Source of the DNA: Sphaerochaeta sp. UBA5849 | GTDB lineage: Bacteria > Spirochaetota > Spirochaetia > Sphaerochaetales > Sphaerochaetaceae | Direction: 5' to 3' | DNA length: 27,971 bases | NCBI GenBank assembly: GCA_002432715.1 | Contig: DJGJ01000005.1 | Coordinates: 1-27,971 of the forward strand | In this document: one piece after another, positions 7,448-15,797 of the stretch | Numbering within the stretch: position 1 is the stretch's first letter | Layout of the letters: every line of letters begins with the position of its first letter | The notes under the pieces: model-generated | Databases searched by the model: none | Seen by the model: only the letters and a program-made list of their open reading frames with translations | Told to the model about the DNA's origin: nothing | Made by a program: the position numbers and the translations under genes

Positions 7448-9190
7448 ATGAGAAAGAGAAGACTAGGTTTTGTACTTGCTATGTGTTTGCTCATTGTAGT
7501 GAGCCTCGGTGCAGCAGGAAACGTTGAACCGACCGCCCCTGCTCCTCAAGGACCTCAGCTGGCACCGACGTTCGCCGGAGGTTGGCCGTATTCCATCCCT
7601 CCGACCGGGCATTTCAACATGTTCGTAGCCAATGCCATCGAGCTCAAATTCTGGAGAGAGATGCATCAACTGCCCTTGGCTCTGTACCTCAATGCTACCG
7701 GGGAGTATACCCCCATGCTGGCAACCGACTGGAACATCGACGATGCTTCAACTGTCATGACGGTGAACTTGCGCAGCGATGCCAAGTGGCTTACCGGCGA
7801 GAAGGTGACAGCCAAGGATGTCTGGACCACCTTCTATGTCTATCGCCTGGTAGGCAACCCTGCATGGACGTACATAAGCGATGTGACGGTTGTTTCGGAC
7901 ACACAGGTGAAATTCGGCATCAAGAGCGCCACTCCGTTGTTTATCCGCAATGTGCTGCGCAAGCCCATTGTCGATACCCTGACGTATGGAAGCTATGCAG
8001 AGAAGACCGCCGAGCTGGTCAAGAAGGGTCTCGATTCCACCAGCCAGGAGTGGAAGAACCTTGTTGCAGACTTCAACTCCTTCCGCCCCACCTTGGTGAA
8101 CTCCAGTGGTCCGTACTACATCGATCCTGCCAAGGTGAGCCAGGCAAGCATTGAGATGCCGCTCAACCCCAACTCCTTCCTTGCTGACAAGGTCAAGTTC
8201 AAGACCTTGACCATTTACAACGGTGATGTTCCCGATCTTACCCCGCTGGTACTCAGCGGCAAGATCGACTACCTGACCCACGTCTTCCCGGCCTCATCGA
8301 TGCAGGCTTTCGAGCGGGCGGGATACACGTTTGTCCAACTTCCCGGCGTCGATGGTCTTGCCATCTACTTCAACCATGCCCTCGCCCCCCTCGGTGATGT
8401 CCGCGTTCGCCAAGCCATCGCCCATGTCATCGACCGCAACCGCATCGGACAACTTGCTCTTCCCGGAGTATCGGTCGGAGTCAAGTATGCGACCGGCCTT
8501 GGTGACAGCGTAACTGAATCCTGGGTCGATGTCAGCAAGCTCAACACCTATCCGGTCGATTTCGCCAAGGCGGAAGCCCTGCTCAAGGAAGCAGGATTGA
8601 GCAAGCGCAACAATGTGTGGTACCTGGCAAACGGCAGACCCTTTGAACTGGCTTTGCAGTGCCCCAGCGGATGGGCCGATGCCTCAACAGCAGCTACGGA
8701 AGCCGCCCAGCAGTTGACTGCATTCGGCATCAAGACGACATTCCACGGAATTGAATCCACCCAGAGAACCCCGAACATCAACAGTGGCAAGTTTGAGTTG
8801 GCCATGTCGTTCTTCGGAACCGGTCAACCGCATCCGATGTACGCCTACGAAGGACCTCTGTTGGCAAGCAACACCGGGGCCGCCGGGGTGGGAATTTCAT
8901 TTCCGATGGTGCAGAAGACTTCCTTGGGCGAGGTGAACTTCAATACCTTGATCCAAGACTCCGTCAAGGGTTGGGATGTCGATCAGCAGAAGAAAATCAT
9001 CAGCAAACTCGCCATCGCGTTCAGCGAGACCTTGCCGGTGCTTCCTCTCTACTCCAAGCAGGCCCGAAACTTGACCAGCAATGGCCTGAGGACCATCTGG
9101 GAAGGGCCTGAGAACCTGTACCTCAACTCCGCCGGTGATGACAACTTTGTCGTCTACCAGTTGTTGCATGGGATGATCAAGGCAAAATAA
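7448..9190 (+). CDS. ABC transporter substrate-binding protein, family 5
   Basis: 580-residue extracytoplasmic solute-binding protein of the SBP_bac_5 class, which binds peptides but also oligosaccharides in many bacteria. The N-terminus has a basic start (MRKRRL), a hydrophobic core and a likely signal-peptidase I cut near SLGAAG. No convincing lipobox cysteine is present, so a free periplasmic protein is more likely than a lipoprotein. Family features include the early YTPMLATDWNIDD segment, LRSDAKWLTGEKVTAKDV, and DVRVRQAIAHVIDRNRIG in the second lobe. AAAAGGAG lies six bases before the ATG. Vibrio chitin-oligosaccharide binding proteins belong to this same class, and with two GH20 genes next door that substrate type is the best guess. 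Confidence 0.92.
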   Translation: MRKRRLGFVLAMCLLIVVSLGAAGNVEPTAPAPQGPQLAPTFAGGWPYSIPPTGHFNMFVANAIELKFWREMHQLPLALYLNATGEYTPMLATDWNIDDASTVMTVNLRSDAKWLTGEKVTAKDVWTTFYVYRLVGNPAWTYISDVTVVSDTQVKFGIKSATPLFIRNVLRKPIVDTLTYGSYAEKTAELVKKGLDSTSQEWKNLVADFNSFRPTLVNSSGPYYIDPAKVSQASIEMPLNPNSFLADKVKFKTLTIYNGDVPDLTPLVLSGKIDYLTHVFPASSMQAFERAGYTFVQLPGVDGLAIYFNHALAPLGDVRVRQAIAHVIDRNRIGQLALPGVSVGVKYATGLGDSVTESWVDVSKLNTYPVDFAKAEALLKEAGLSKRNNVWYLANGRPFELALQCPSGWADASTAATEAAQQLTAFGIKTTFHGIESTQRTPNINSGKFELAMSFFGTGQPHPMYAYEGPLLASNTGAAGVGISFPMVQKTSLGEVNFNTLIQDSVKGWDVDQQKKIISKLAIAFSETLPVLPLYSKQARNLTSNGLRTIWEGPENLYLNSAGDDNFVVYQLLHGMIKAK

Positions 9191-9206
9191 ACGAATCGAA
9201 ACGGAT

Positions 9207-9233
9207 CCGGGCCGATGTAACCTATCGGCCCGG
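9207..9233 (+). terminator. Strong hairpin after the binding-protein gene
   Basis: A perfect 10-bp GC-rich stem (9207-9216 with 9224-9233, loop of seven) starts 16 bases after the stop codon. It lacks a good T-run (TCCAATTT follows), so it may be a partial terminator or a 3' mRNA-stabilising structure that keeps binding-protein transcript higher than the downstream GH20 messages. Confidence 0.55.
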
Positions 9234-9263
9234 TCCAATTTCCTCTACCGGAGATATCCAATC

Positions 9264-11237
9264 ATGTATTTCATTCCCCATCCCAAGCACATCTCTGTTG
9301 TTTCACCAGGATTCTGTCATGCAGAGCGTGGCTTCTGCATTGCATCGCTTGATGCTTCCCTCCAGCCTCTTGCTACAGCAATGCTTTCGCCTATCAACAA
9401 CGATGGCATTCCCATCCGCATTGAGCGAAAGCCTGTCCCGGTACCCGATACCTTTGCTCATCACGACCTGCTGGCCAGAGAAGCGTATCGGCTTACCATC
9501 AAAGCCGATGAGGTCATCATCGATGGTATCTCGCCCGCCTCTGTTCGCAATGCCTTTGCCACCCTCGAGCAGCTTGCAAGGCAGACAGACGGGCTGCTTC
9601 CGCTCACCCTCATTGAGGACTATCCATCGATTCCCTACCGGGGGGTCATGCTTGATGTCTCCCGAGGAAAAATTCCCAATCGAAAAAAAATGGAGGAAGT
9701 GATCCGTTTGCTCGCCTCCTATAAATACAATGTTCTGCAACTCTACATGGAAGACTGCTACATACTGCAATCCCATCCTTTGCTCTCTCGTTCCAACGGC
9801 TACTACACCAAGGAGGAGGTGGCGTATCTGGATGCCTATTGCAAGCAGTACGGCATTGAGCTCCAGCCAAATATACAATGCCTCTCCCATGCCCACGGGC
9901 TTCTGAGAAACCCCGGTTACCATACCCTTGCCGAGTCGGAAGTCTCCTTGTTCAGCTTTGCCGCAGGCAAGCCTGAAATCTATGACCTTTTCTCCGATAT
10001 TTTCCATGAAGTGCTTCCCTGGTTTACGTCCAAGACCTTGAATCTGAATCTGGATGAAGCGTATGACCTGGGGACCGGATACAGCAAACAGGCAGTAAAG
10101 CAGAAGGGCGGGCGCGAAGTCTTCAAAGAGCACATCCAAAGAATTGCCTCCGTCGCCCGCAAAGCGGGAGCCGTCAAGCTCCAACTCTGGGGCGATTGCT
10201 TGAACAAGTATCCAAACCTTCAGGACGAATTGGATGATGACTTGGTGTTCATCGACTGGAACTACAATCCTTTGGAGAAATTCCCTTCCTTGGACAATCA
10301 CGATGCAAGCAAACGCCCCTTCTGGCTGGCACCGGGTACCAGCAGCTGGAATGCACTCTTCCCCCGAACCCAGCAGGCTGATGCTAACATACGAAACTAC
10401 ATCAAGGAGGGTTTTGCCAGACAGGTGCAAGGCGTACTGGTCACCCATTGGGGTGATTACGGCCATCATCAACCGATATCCTTCAGCTATCACGGCTTTG
10501 TACGGGGGGCCGAGCACGCCTACAATGGTGCAGTCACCCAAGAAAAAGAGCTGGACGCGGCCTTGCATGCTCTTTTCTTCGCCGATGCCCACCAAAGCAA
10601 GGCATATTCGCTTCTTGGTGCGATCAACACCCTGCCATCGGCTACCACAGCGTTCAAGACCCAGATTTTCTACGCCTTTTTCGACGACCTGTTCAAAGGC
10701 CTGTCCTTGGTCGGCGACGATGCCTACCCCTCTATTTCGAAAGAGACGTTTGCCTCTGTCGAGAGCCTTGCCCGAGAGGCTCTCAACCAACTGGGACAGA
10801 GTAGGGATGACTCTGTGTTCCAAGAGGAGCTGCTGCATGCAGCAAGGTGTCTCTCCTTCACCGGGCGAAAAGGGCAATTGAGTCATGCCATCAGGCAGTC
10901 TTTCCTGGAAAGGGCAGTCACCGAAGACCAGATTTTAAGCTGGATTCTCGACATCAAGGAGCTGTATCGCGTCTTTCTATCTTTGAGAAACGAATTTGTA
11001 CGGCTGTGGAAAAATGAGGCGGTGGAGATTGGCTCGGAAGGTGCCGTCTACGCATTTGACAAGGCTGCCAGCCGGTACGCCGAGGCAGTCATCTGGCTCA
11101 ACAGTCAGCGCCTTGCCCTGCACCAAGGACTTGCACTGGACTACTGGATGGAAACATACAAGGCCCACGAGGGGTATACCACCCTGTGGACCGGCAACTG
11201 CACGAACCTATGGGACCGTGCCTATCCTTGGAGGTAA
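9264..11237 (+). CDS. GH20-type beta-N-acetylhexosaminidase (first paralog)
   Basis: 657 residues. An N-terminal alpha/beta domain (about 1-120) is followed by a TIM barrel beginning at RGVMLDVSRGK (126-136). The GH20 catalytic Asp-Glu pair is D264-E265 in LNLNLDEAYDLGTG. Further barrel signatures are LQLWGD and VTHWGDYGHHQP. The DEAYDLG context and the later WGD motif look more like the hexosaminidase D branch of GH20 than like SpHex-type enzymes. GH20 enzymes release terminal GlcNAc or GalNAc using substrate-assisted catalysis. No signal peptide is present, so it acts in the cytoplasm on imported oligosaccharides. The likely ribosome site GGAG (9250-9253) is ten bases before the ATG. Sugar specificity cannot be read. 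Confidence 0.82.
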   Translation: MYFIPHPKHISVVSPGFCHAERGFCIASLDASLQPLATAMLSPINNDGIPIRIERKPVPVPDTFAHHDLLAREAYRLTIKADEVIIDGISPASVRNAFATLEQLARQTDGLLPLTLIEDYPSIPYRGVMLDVSRGKIPNRKKMEEVIRLLASYKYNVLQLYMEDCYILQSHPLLSRSNGYYTKEEVAYLDAYCKQYGIELQPNIQCLSHAHGLLRNPGYHTLAESEVSLFSFAAGKPEIYDLFSDIFHEVLPWFTSKTLNLNLDEAYDLGTGYSKQAVKQKGGREVFKEHIQRIASVARKAGAVKLQLWGDCLNKYPNLQDELDDDLVFIDWNYNPLEKFPSLDNHDASKRPFWLAPGTSSWNALFPRTQQADANIRNYIKEGFARQVQGVLVTHWGDYGHHQPISFSYHGFVRGAEHAYNGAVTQEKELDAALHALFFADAHQSKAYSLLGAINTLPSATTAFKTQIFYAFFDDLFKGLSLVGDDAYPSISKETFASVESLAREALNQLGQSRDDSVFQEELLHAARCLSFTGRKGQLSHAIRQSFLERAVTEDQILSWILDIKELYRVFLSLRNEFVRLWKNEAVEIGSEGAVYAFDKAASRYAEAVIWLNSQRLALHQGLALDYWMETYKAHEGYTTLWTGNCTNLWDRAYPWR

Positions 11238-11239
11238 TC

Positions 11240-13261
11240 ATGTACACATTGTTTCCCGTTCCCAAGCAGATGACCTATGGGACGAAAACCACCTGTTTGA
11301 ACTACAAGAGCCTCACGGTCTATACCAACTGCCCCCTGCATATACACTATGTCCTGAAGACCCTCAGCATCGAGACTTTGGATGTGGTCACACTTGGCCA
11401 CACCGAGGGTGAGTCATTCTTTATTCGATTCGGCTCGGTTTTGGATGCAATCCCCCCCGAGCATGATCAAGGCTTCATCCTTGCCATCGAAGAGGATTCC
11501 CTTCACCTCTGTTCCCAAACCGAACAGGGGTTGTTCTATGGATGCCTGGCTTATCAGCAACTAGCCCGTCAGGCAAACGAGGACGGGTCCCTCCTGGACG
11601 TGGAGATAGTCGATTGGCCGGTTCTTGAAAACCGCGGCCTCATGCTCGATATCAGTCGGGGCAGGGTATATACGCTGGACTATCTGAAACAACTGGTATC
11701 GAAGCTTGCCATGCTGAGGATCAATGTGCTGCAGCTTTACATCGAGCACACCTTTGCCTTCTCGTTTCTTGAAGATGTGCATCAAGGCGCCGATCCGATT
11801 ACCGCAGAGGAAATCCGGCAGCTTGACCAGTGGTGCAAGGAACACTACATCGAGCTGCAGGCGAACCTGCAGTCCTTCGGGCACTGCAATCGCCTTCTCA
11901 CCACCAAAGGCTACCGGCACCTGCGCGAGAGCGACCTGTACTGGACGCTCTCTCCCGCTGTTGAAGAGACGTACACGTTGCTGGATAGGATGTATGCAGA
12001 GTTTCTGCCCAATTTCAGTTCCTCCGTGTTGAACATCGATTCTGATGAAACCTACGACCTGGGCGCTGGCAAGAGTGATGCCATGGTGGAGAGAGAGGGC
12101 AAGGGTGAAGTATACCTGGCTCATCTGCTCAGGCTGCGAAAGCTGGCAGCCAAGCAGGGAAAGACCTTGATGGTTTTCGGTGATGTGATTTTGCATCACC
12201 CTGAGCTCTTGGAACAGATACCCAATGACATCGTCTTCCTTGACTGGATCTATGACCCGCATGATGAGTATCCGACTCCAAGGAAGTTTGCAGCTTCCAA
12301 CAGGACCTTCTGGGTTTGTCCGGGCACCGGGGCATGGAATACGTTGTTCCCCCGTCAGGATGGTGCGGTCAAGAATATCCAGAACCTAACCGTGGAGGGT
12401 ATCAGGCAGGGTGCAGAGGGCATGTTGCTCTGCGATTGGGGCGACCATGGCAGTTATACGCCGCCGGCCTTCTCGTTGGTCGCGTTCGCTGTTGCTGCAG
12501 AGGTGAGTTGGTCGGGCAAAAAGATTGCCCTTGAAGAGCAGCTGGGCCCGCTCTCCCAGGTACTGGGAGAACCAGCGCTGCAGGCATTGCATCTGCTGCT
12601 TCCTCATATTCATCGTCTTCCTGCGTTCTGGTCGAAGAACCGAAGCCAGTGTGTCATCGCTTTGTTCGATGAACCGCTTACAGGCCGGATGCTCACGAGT
12701 GCTCTGCCTCCTGACAATCTTGAAGCCCTCATGCCGCTTCCGGAAGGCGTTGCCGGGGTACTGGACCCGGAGAGCCATCATCTGATGAGGCCGTTGTTCA
12801 GTATTTCAGAAGAGAGCATTGAGAAGCTGCAGATAATCGCCCACAAGGCAAGTGCCTTGGTTCCCGACTTGCAGGACTATTTGCTATGCAGCCAGTATCG
12901 ATGGTTGTGCGATGCATTGTCGCTTGTGTGCACCAAGCTGAGGTTGGGAAGAAGCATACGTACCAGCATGCTGTCTGCTTCTGCCGATTGCGACCAATTC
13001 CTGGATTGGGAAAATGAATTGAGGTTGCTTATCGGCCGTTACACCCAACTACAGATTGACTTCATCGGTTGGTGGATGCGAGTTGCCAAGACGTCGGAGA
13101 TCATGATTCCCCTTTCGTATTTCGCCCATATCATTGAACGGCTCGATTACCTGAAGGGGTGGCTGGGAGCACAAAGAAAAGCCATGGAAACCAATCATGA
13201 GGTCGATTGGCCCATGGCTACTTATGAGACGGCAGGTTACAAGTCGCTGCCGACTTACTGA
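11240..13261 (+). CDS. GH20-type beta-N-acetylhexosaminidase (second paralog)
   Basis: 673 residues from ATG 11240, chosen because GGAGG (11230-11234) sits five bases upstream; the frame is open back to 11186 inside the previous gene. It starts two bases after the first paralog. It has the same architecture: barrel start RGLMLDISRGR (132-142), catalytic pair D269-E270 in IDSDETYDLGAG, and the later CDWGDHGSYTP motif. Sequence outside these motifs differs strongly from the first paralog, so this is an old duplication and perhaps a division of labour between linkages. It lacks a signal peptide. Its 3' end overlaps the convergent DUF523 gene by seven bases, with no terminator visible between them. 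Confidence 0.82.
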   Translation: MYTLFPVPKQMTYGTKTTCLNYKSLTVYTNCPLHIHYVLKTLSIETLDVVTLGHTEGESFFIRFGSVLDAIPPEHDQGFILAIEEDSLHLCSQTEQGLFYGCLAYQQLARQANEDGSLLDVEIVDWPVLENRGLMLDISRGRVYTLDYLKQLVSKLAMLRINVLQLYIEHTFAFSFLEDVHQGADPITAEEIRQLDQWCKEHYIELQANLQSFGHCNRLLTTKGYRHLRESDLYWTLSPAVEETYTLLDRMYAEFLPNFSSSVLNIDSDETYDLGAGKSDAMVEREGKGEVYLAHLLRLRKLAAKQGKTLMVFGDVILHHPELLEQIPNDIVFLDWIYDPHDEYPTPRKFAASNRTFWVCPGTGAWNTLFPRQDGAVKNIQNLTVEGIRQGAEGMLLCDWGDHGSYTPPAFSLVAFAVAAEVSWSGKKIALEEQLGPLSQVLGEPALQALHLLLPHIHRLPAFWSKNRSQCVIALFDEPLTGRMLTSALPPDNLEALMPLPEGVAGVLDPESHHLMRPLFSISEESIEKLQIIAHKASALVPDLQDYLLCSQYRWLCDALSLVCTKLRLGRSIRTSMLSASADCDQFLDWENELRLLIGRYTQLQIDFIGWWMRVAKTSEIMIPLSYFAHIIERLDYLKGWLGAQRKAMETNHEVDWPMATYETAGYKSLPTY

Positions 13262-14259
13262 GGCTCTTCCTCCAGGCTCGCTTTCTGCTGCTCCAGAGCC
13301 CTCATCCGGCTCTGGTCCCGGTAGATGACAGGACTTGCCCCAAAGAGGAAATCATCTTCCAAGGCAGTTCGCTCCATCTTGATCAGCTCCTTGGTGATGG
13401 TGGTGACATTGCGCTTGAAATCGGGGCTGTTGATCTCTTCGACCTTCTTTCCCTTCTTCTTGCGGTAGTGAGCGTAGTGCTTCCACAGGCTGTTCGTGAT
13501 CTTGGCAGTAGTGGATGGGCGGCGAAGCAAATCCAGAACCTGGGAGCGGAAAGTCGGTTCGAATTGGGCGAAATCCCCTTTGGAAAGACTTGCAAGCGTT
13601 CTTCCCATCTCCCTTGCCCACGTATTGTCCAACTCCTGGCAGAGGAACTTGAGAACGTACCAGGTCTCATAGAGCTCCTGTATGCTGTAGAGGGGATGGT
13701 TGGCAAACCAGTGGAAGGCAAGCAGCCTTCGTCTCCAGTCCCACCACTTCAGCGGGCTTTGCAGGTCGCTTGAAGGGATGAGGAAGAAGCCTTCGTCCAG
13801 CAGAAGCGAACCGAATACTCCGGGAGGGTTGCCGCGCTTGGTGCTCTTGAGCGTAGTTCGGTACACACCGCAGGAGGGACTGCCATCCATGTAGATGAAG
13901 GCTTTGACGCCCGAACGTTTGAGTACTTCCAAACACTCCAGGCTGCCTTGTTTTATCTCTTTTGTCACCAGCTTGCCTGAACGGTTCTTCACCTCGGCCT
14001 CTCCGCTCCAGACCTGCTCCCCGTTGCCTCCGCTGAGGTGCACCGGGTCGCGGGTGACTCCAAGGCCTGCCTGGCATTCAGGGCAGACAGGGAAGAAGGT
14101 GAAGTCGTTTTTCTCCCTGCCCAAGGCAGAGAGAACATCGATGCCCTTCCCGTTGTACCGAACCGGCCCCCCCATCGCACACAAGCTGATTCCGATGGGC
14201 AGCTTCTCTGTAATGACGACTTGCTTTTGCTCCACAGGCAGTCCCTCTCTTGCTTGCAT
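13255..14259 (-). CDS. DUF523 protein with a YbgA/DUF1722-like C-terminal region
   Basis: 334 residues. The N-terminal half is a DUF523 domain, with cysteines in ISLCAMGG (C27), CPEC (C59, C62) and GSPSCG (C130), a pattern that suggests metal or thiol chemistry; its function is not established. The C-terminal half (about 170-334) is basic and helical; LLRRPSTTAKITNSLWKHY vaguely recalls the DUF1722 domain often fused to DUF523, but the match is weak. ATG 14259 has no ribosome site. GTG 14235 (residue 9) has AGAGAGGG seven bases upstream and may be the real start. It is convergent with the GH20 operon and divergent from the next small genes. Confidence 0.75.
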   Translation of the reverse strand: MQAREGLPVEQKQVVITEKLPIGISLCAMGGPVRYNGKGIDVLSALGREKNDFTFFPVCPECQAGLGVTRDPVHLSGGNGEQVWSGEAEVKNRSGKLVTKEIKQGSLECLEVLKRSGVKAFIYMDGSPSCGVYRTTLKSTKRGNPPGVFGSLLLDEGFFLIPSSDLQSPLKWWDWRRRLLAFHWFANHPLYSIQELYETWYVLKFLCQELDNTWAREMGRTLASLSKGDFAQFEPTFRSQVLDLLRRPSTTAKITNSLWKHYAHYRKKKGKKVEEINSPDFKRNVTTITKELIKMERTALEDDFLFGASPVIYRDQSRMRALEQQKASLEEEPQ

Positions 14260-14289
14260 TGTAGCATTGAAGAGAAGAGAGGAGAGCAG

Positions 14290-14331
14290 ATGTTTTTATT
14301 TGGCTGGGCATGTAGTACCATCATGCTATGA
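14290..14331 (+). CDS. 13-codon leader ORF coupled to the next gene
   Basis: This short ORF (MFLFGWACSTIML) has a good GAGGAG ribosome site five bases upstream, and its stop overlaps the next gene's start as ATGA (14328-14331). The downstream gene has no ribosome site of its own, so this ORF may deliver ribosomes to it by coupling. It contains no run of repeated codons, so amino-acid attenuation is unlikely. It may be only a translational feeder. Confidence 0.4.
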   Translation: MFLFGWACSTIML

Positions 14332-14696
14332 CAGCTGAGCAATTCTTCACCAATTTCCCCCGCTCCCTCGATCTCTACACAACAGTAGAGAAGGCCATCA
14401 AGGCCCTTGGGCCTTTTAGTATGAAGGTCACCAAGAGCCAGATTGCATTCCTTGCCGACAAGCCCTTTGCCTATGTCTGGATTCCAGAGCGCTACCAGAG
14501 GGGAAATACTGCACCCTTGGTGCTCAGTTTGCCGCTATCCTTCAGGGATAAGACAGTGCTGTGGAAGGAAGTCCATCAGGTACGCAAGAGCACCTATATG
14601 CATCACAAGGAGCTGTGGACAGCTGAAGATCTTGATCAGAAGCTTATGGCTTTGCTTGCACACAGCTATCAGGAAGTGAGGAGTGGACATGCGTGA
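14328..14696 (+). CDS. DUF5655-like small protein
   Basis: 122 residues, soluble. The pattern matches my recollection of DUF5655-type proteins: a helical start, then ALGPFSMKVTKSQIAFLADK, then a strand-rich centre and a late YMHHKELW segment. Function is unknown; these proteins are often annotated as transport-associated or hypothetical. ATG 14328 has no Shine-Dalgarno sequence and sits in an ATGA overlap with a 13-codon leader ORF. The 3' end overlaps the following gene by eight bases, so the two small proteins are probably made together. Confidence 0.6.
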   Translation: MTAEQFFTNFPRSLDLYTTVEKAIKALGPFSMKVTKSQIAFLADKPFAYVWIPERYQRGNTAPLVLSLPLSFRDKTVLWKEVHQVRKSTYMHHKELWTAEDLDQKLMALLAHSYQEVRSGHA

Positions 14697-15168
14697 TCCC
14701 GCCTTTAAAGCGAAGCACCGGGGTGGCTTGTTGTCTGATGTCGATCACCGCATGTTGATGAAATGGGCGCTTGCGATGACAGAGCACCTCCAACCATATC
14801 TTAGCGTCCCCGTCGAGCCTATTCTCATCGAAGCATTGGAGGTTGGAAGGCAGTGGAGTGAAGGCAGGGCGGGAACCGGAGAAGCAATGAAGGCAAGCAG
14901 GGCGGTGCACAAGCATGCCCAAGATATTGCAGATCCTGCCTACAAGCTTTTTTGCCGAAGTGTAGGGCATGCGGTGGCAACCGCACACATGGCCGACCAT
15001 AGTCTCGGTCCTGTGCACTACGGCACAAAGCTGGTCAATCTGCTTGGTTTTCATGATAAACAAGAGCTGGCCTGGCAGCTTGCAAAACTGCAAGAGCTCT
15101 GTCCAAGTCTTGTTCCCATCGTCGAACAGGCCCTTGAACAGAAGCTTAGGCTGCAACTCCAACGATGA
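14689..15168 (+). CDS. Imm-5-like putative immunity protein
   Basis: 159 residues from ATG 14689, which has AGGAG (14679-14683) five bases upstream; GTG 14683 is an alternative in frame. The all-helical protein carries the pattern of the Imm-5 family (PF14423-like): RDPAFKAKHRGG at the start, then HRMLMKWALAMTEHLQPYL, then GHAVATAHMADHSLGPVHYG. Members were predicted as immunity proteins for polymorphic toxins, but stand-alone copies are common and their role is unproven. No toxin gene is adjacent here. It overlaps the DUF5655-like gene by eight bases. Confidence 0.65.
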   Translation: MRDPAFKAKHRGGLLSDVDHRMLMKWALAMTEHLQPYLSVPVEPILIEALEVGRQWSEGRAGTGEAMKASRAVHKHAQDIADPAYKLFCRSVGHAVATAHMADHSLGPVHYGTKLVNLLGFHDKQELAWQLAKLQELCPSLVPIVEQALEQKLRLQLQR

Positions 15169-15689
15169 AGATAATGACTGAAAAGATGTTGGCAAAGGGT
15201 GCCCAGAGATGGTAGAGCGAAAAGAGGATTGTTACGATGAGGGCGGCAGCCTTGCCGAACCTCTTCACATGGCTGGTGAGGTACCCCCTGAAGTACAGCT
15301 CTTCTGCGATGGGGCCACAAAGCCGTTGGACAGGAAGTAGTACCCAGGTGATGATCATCATCGTTCGGGGATACGCTGTTGCATTGAAATAGACAGCGTT
15401 GCCTCCCAAGGAGCAACGGTGATGGACATAAGGCCTGCAAAGCCGAAGAGCAACAATCCAAAGAGCAGGATTATTCCACCACTGCAAGGGCGCTTCGCAA
15501 CGAGACTTTGCCGTACTCCTTTTTGCTTGCACAGAGAATAATGTCAATTCCCAGGGGGAAGAGGAGTACAGTTGCACACAGATAGGAGACTAAAAGCGGG
15601 GGCAGTGCTTGTTGCAATAAAACCAGAACGGTGTAAGCAAGGGTTGTTATGAAAGCAGGAAGAAAAACAAGCAGCCACAATCTTGGCAA
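15146..15689 (-). pseudogene. CPBP (CAAX-type) membrane protease, frameshifted
   Basis: Three reading frames together give a plausible CPBP-family membrane protease. Part one starts at a TTG (15689) with AGGAG six bases upstream and gives hydrophobic helices until about 15480. The hydrophobic continuation (GIILLFGLLLFGFAGL) is in a second frame to about 15355. The third frame then carries the family motif PIAEELYFRGYL and the later LYHLWAP histidine segment. The final part stops at 15146, short of the usual last helices, and overlaps the convergent Imm-5-like gene by 23 bases. Two frameshifts plus a shortened end point to a decayed gene; assembly errors are the alternative. The family's intact members cleave membrane substrates. 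Confidence 0.75.
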
Positions 15690-15797
15690 CCCTGTCTCCT
15701 GCGAACGAACATCTCCCTATGTCGTTACGTATTGACCCTCATTGACGGGTTGCCAAGCCAATGACCGCCTGAAAACTGAGATATCGAAGCTGCCATC

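Noticed and set aside
7448..7520. Lipobox at LAMC in the family 5 binding protein
   Set aside because: The cysteine is too early in the hydrophobic core and is preceded by Met; a signal-peptidase I site near SLGAAG fits better.
9303..10886. 527-codon open frame on the minus strand
   Set aside because: It lies entirely opposite the first GH20 gene, whose motifs and spacing are convincing; the minus product shows no family features. It is a shadow of codon bias.
15682..15757. 11-bp inverted repeat CTTGGCAACCC / GGGTTGCCAAG with a 54-base spacer
   Set aside because: The spacing is long and one arm lies over the pseudogene start; I see no function beyond a possible weak long-range hairpin.
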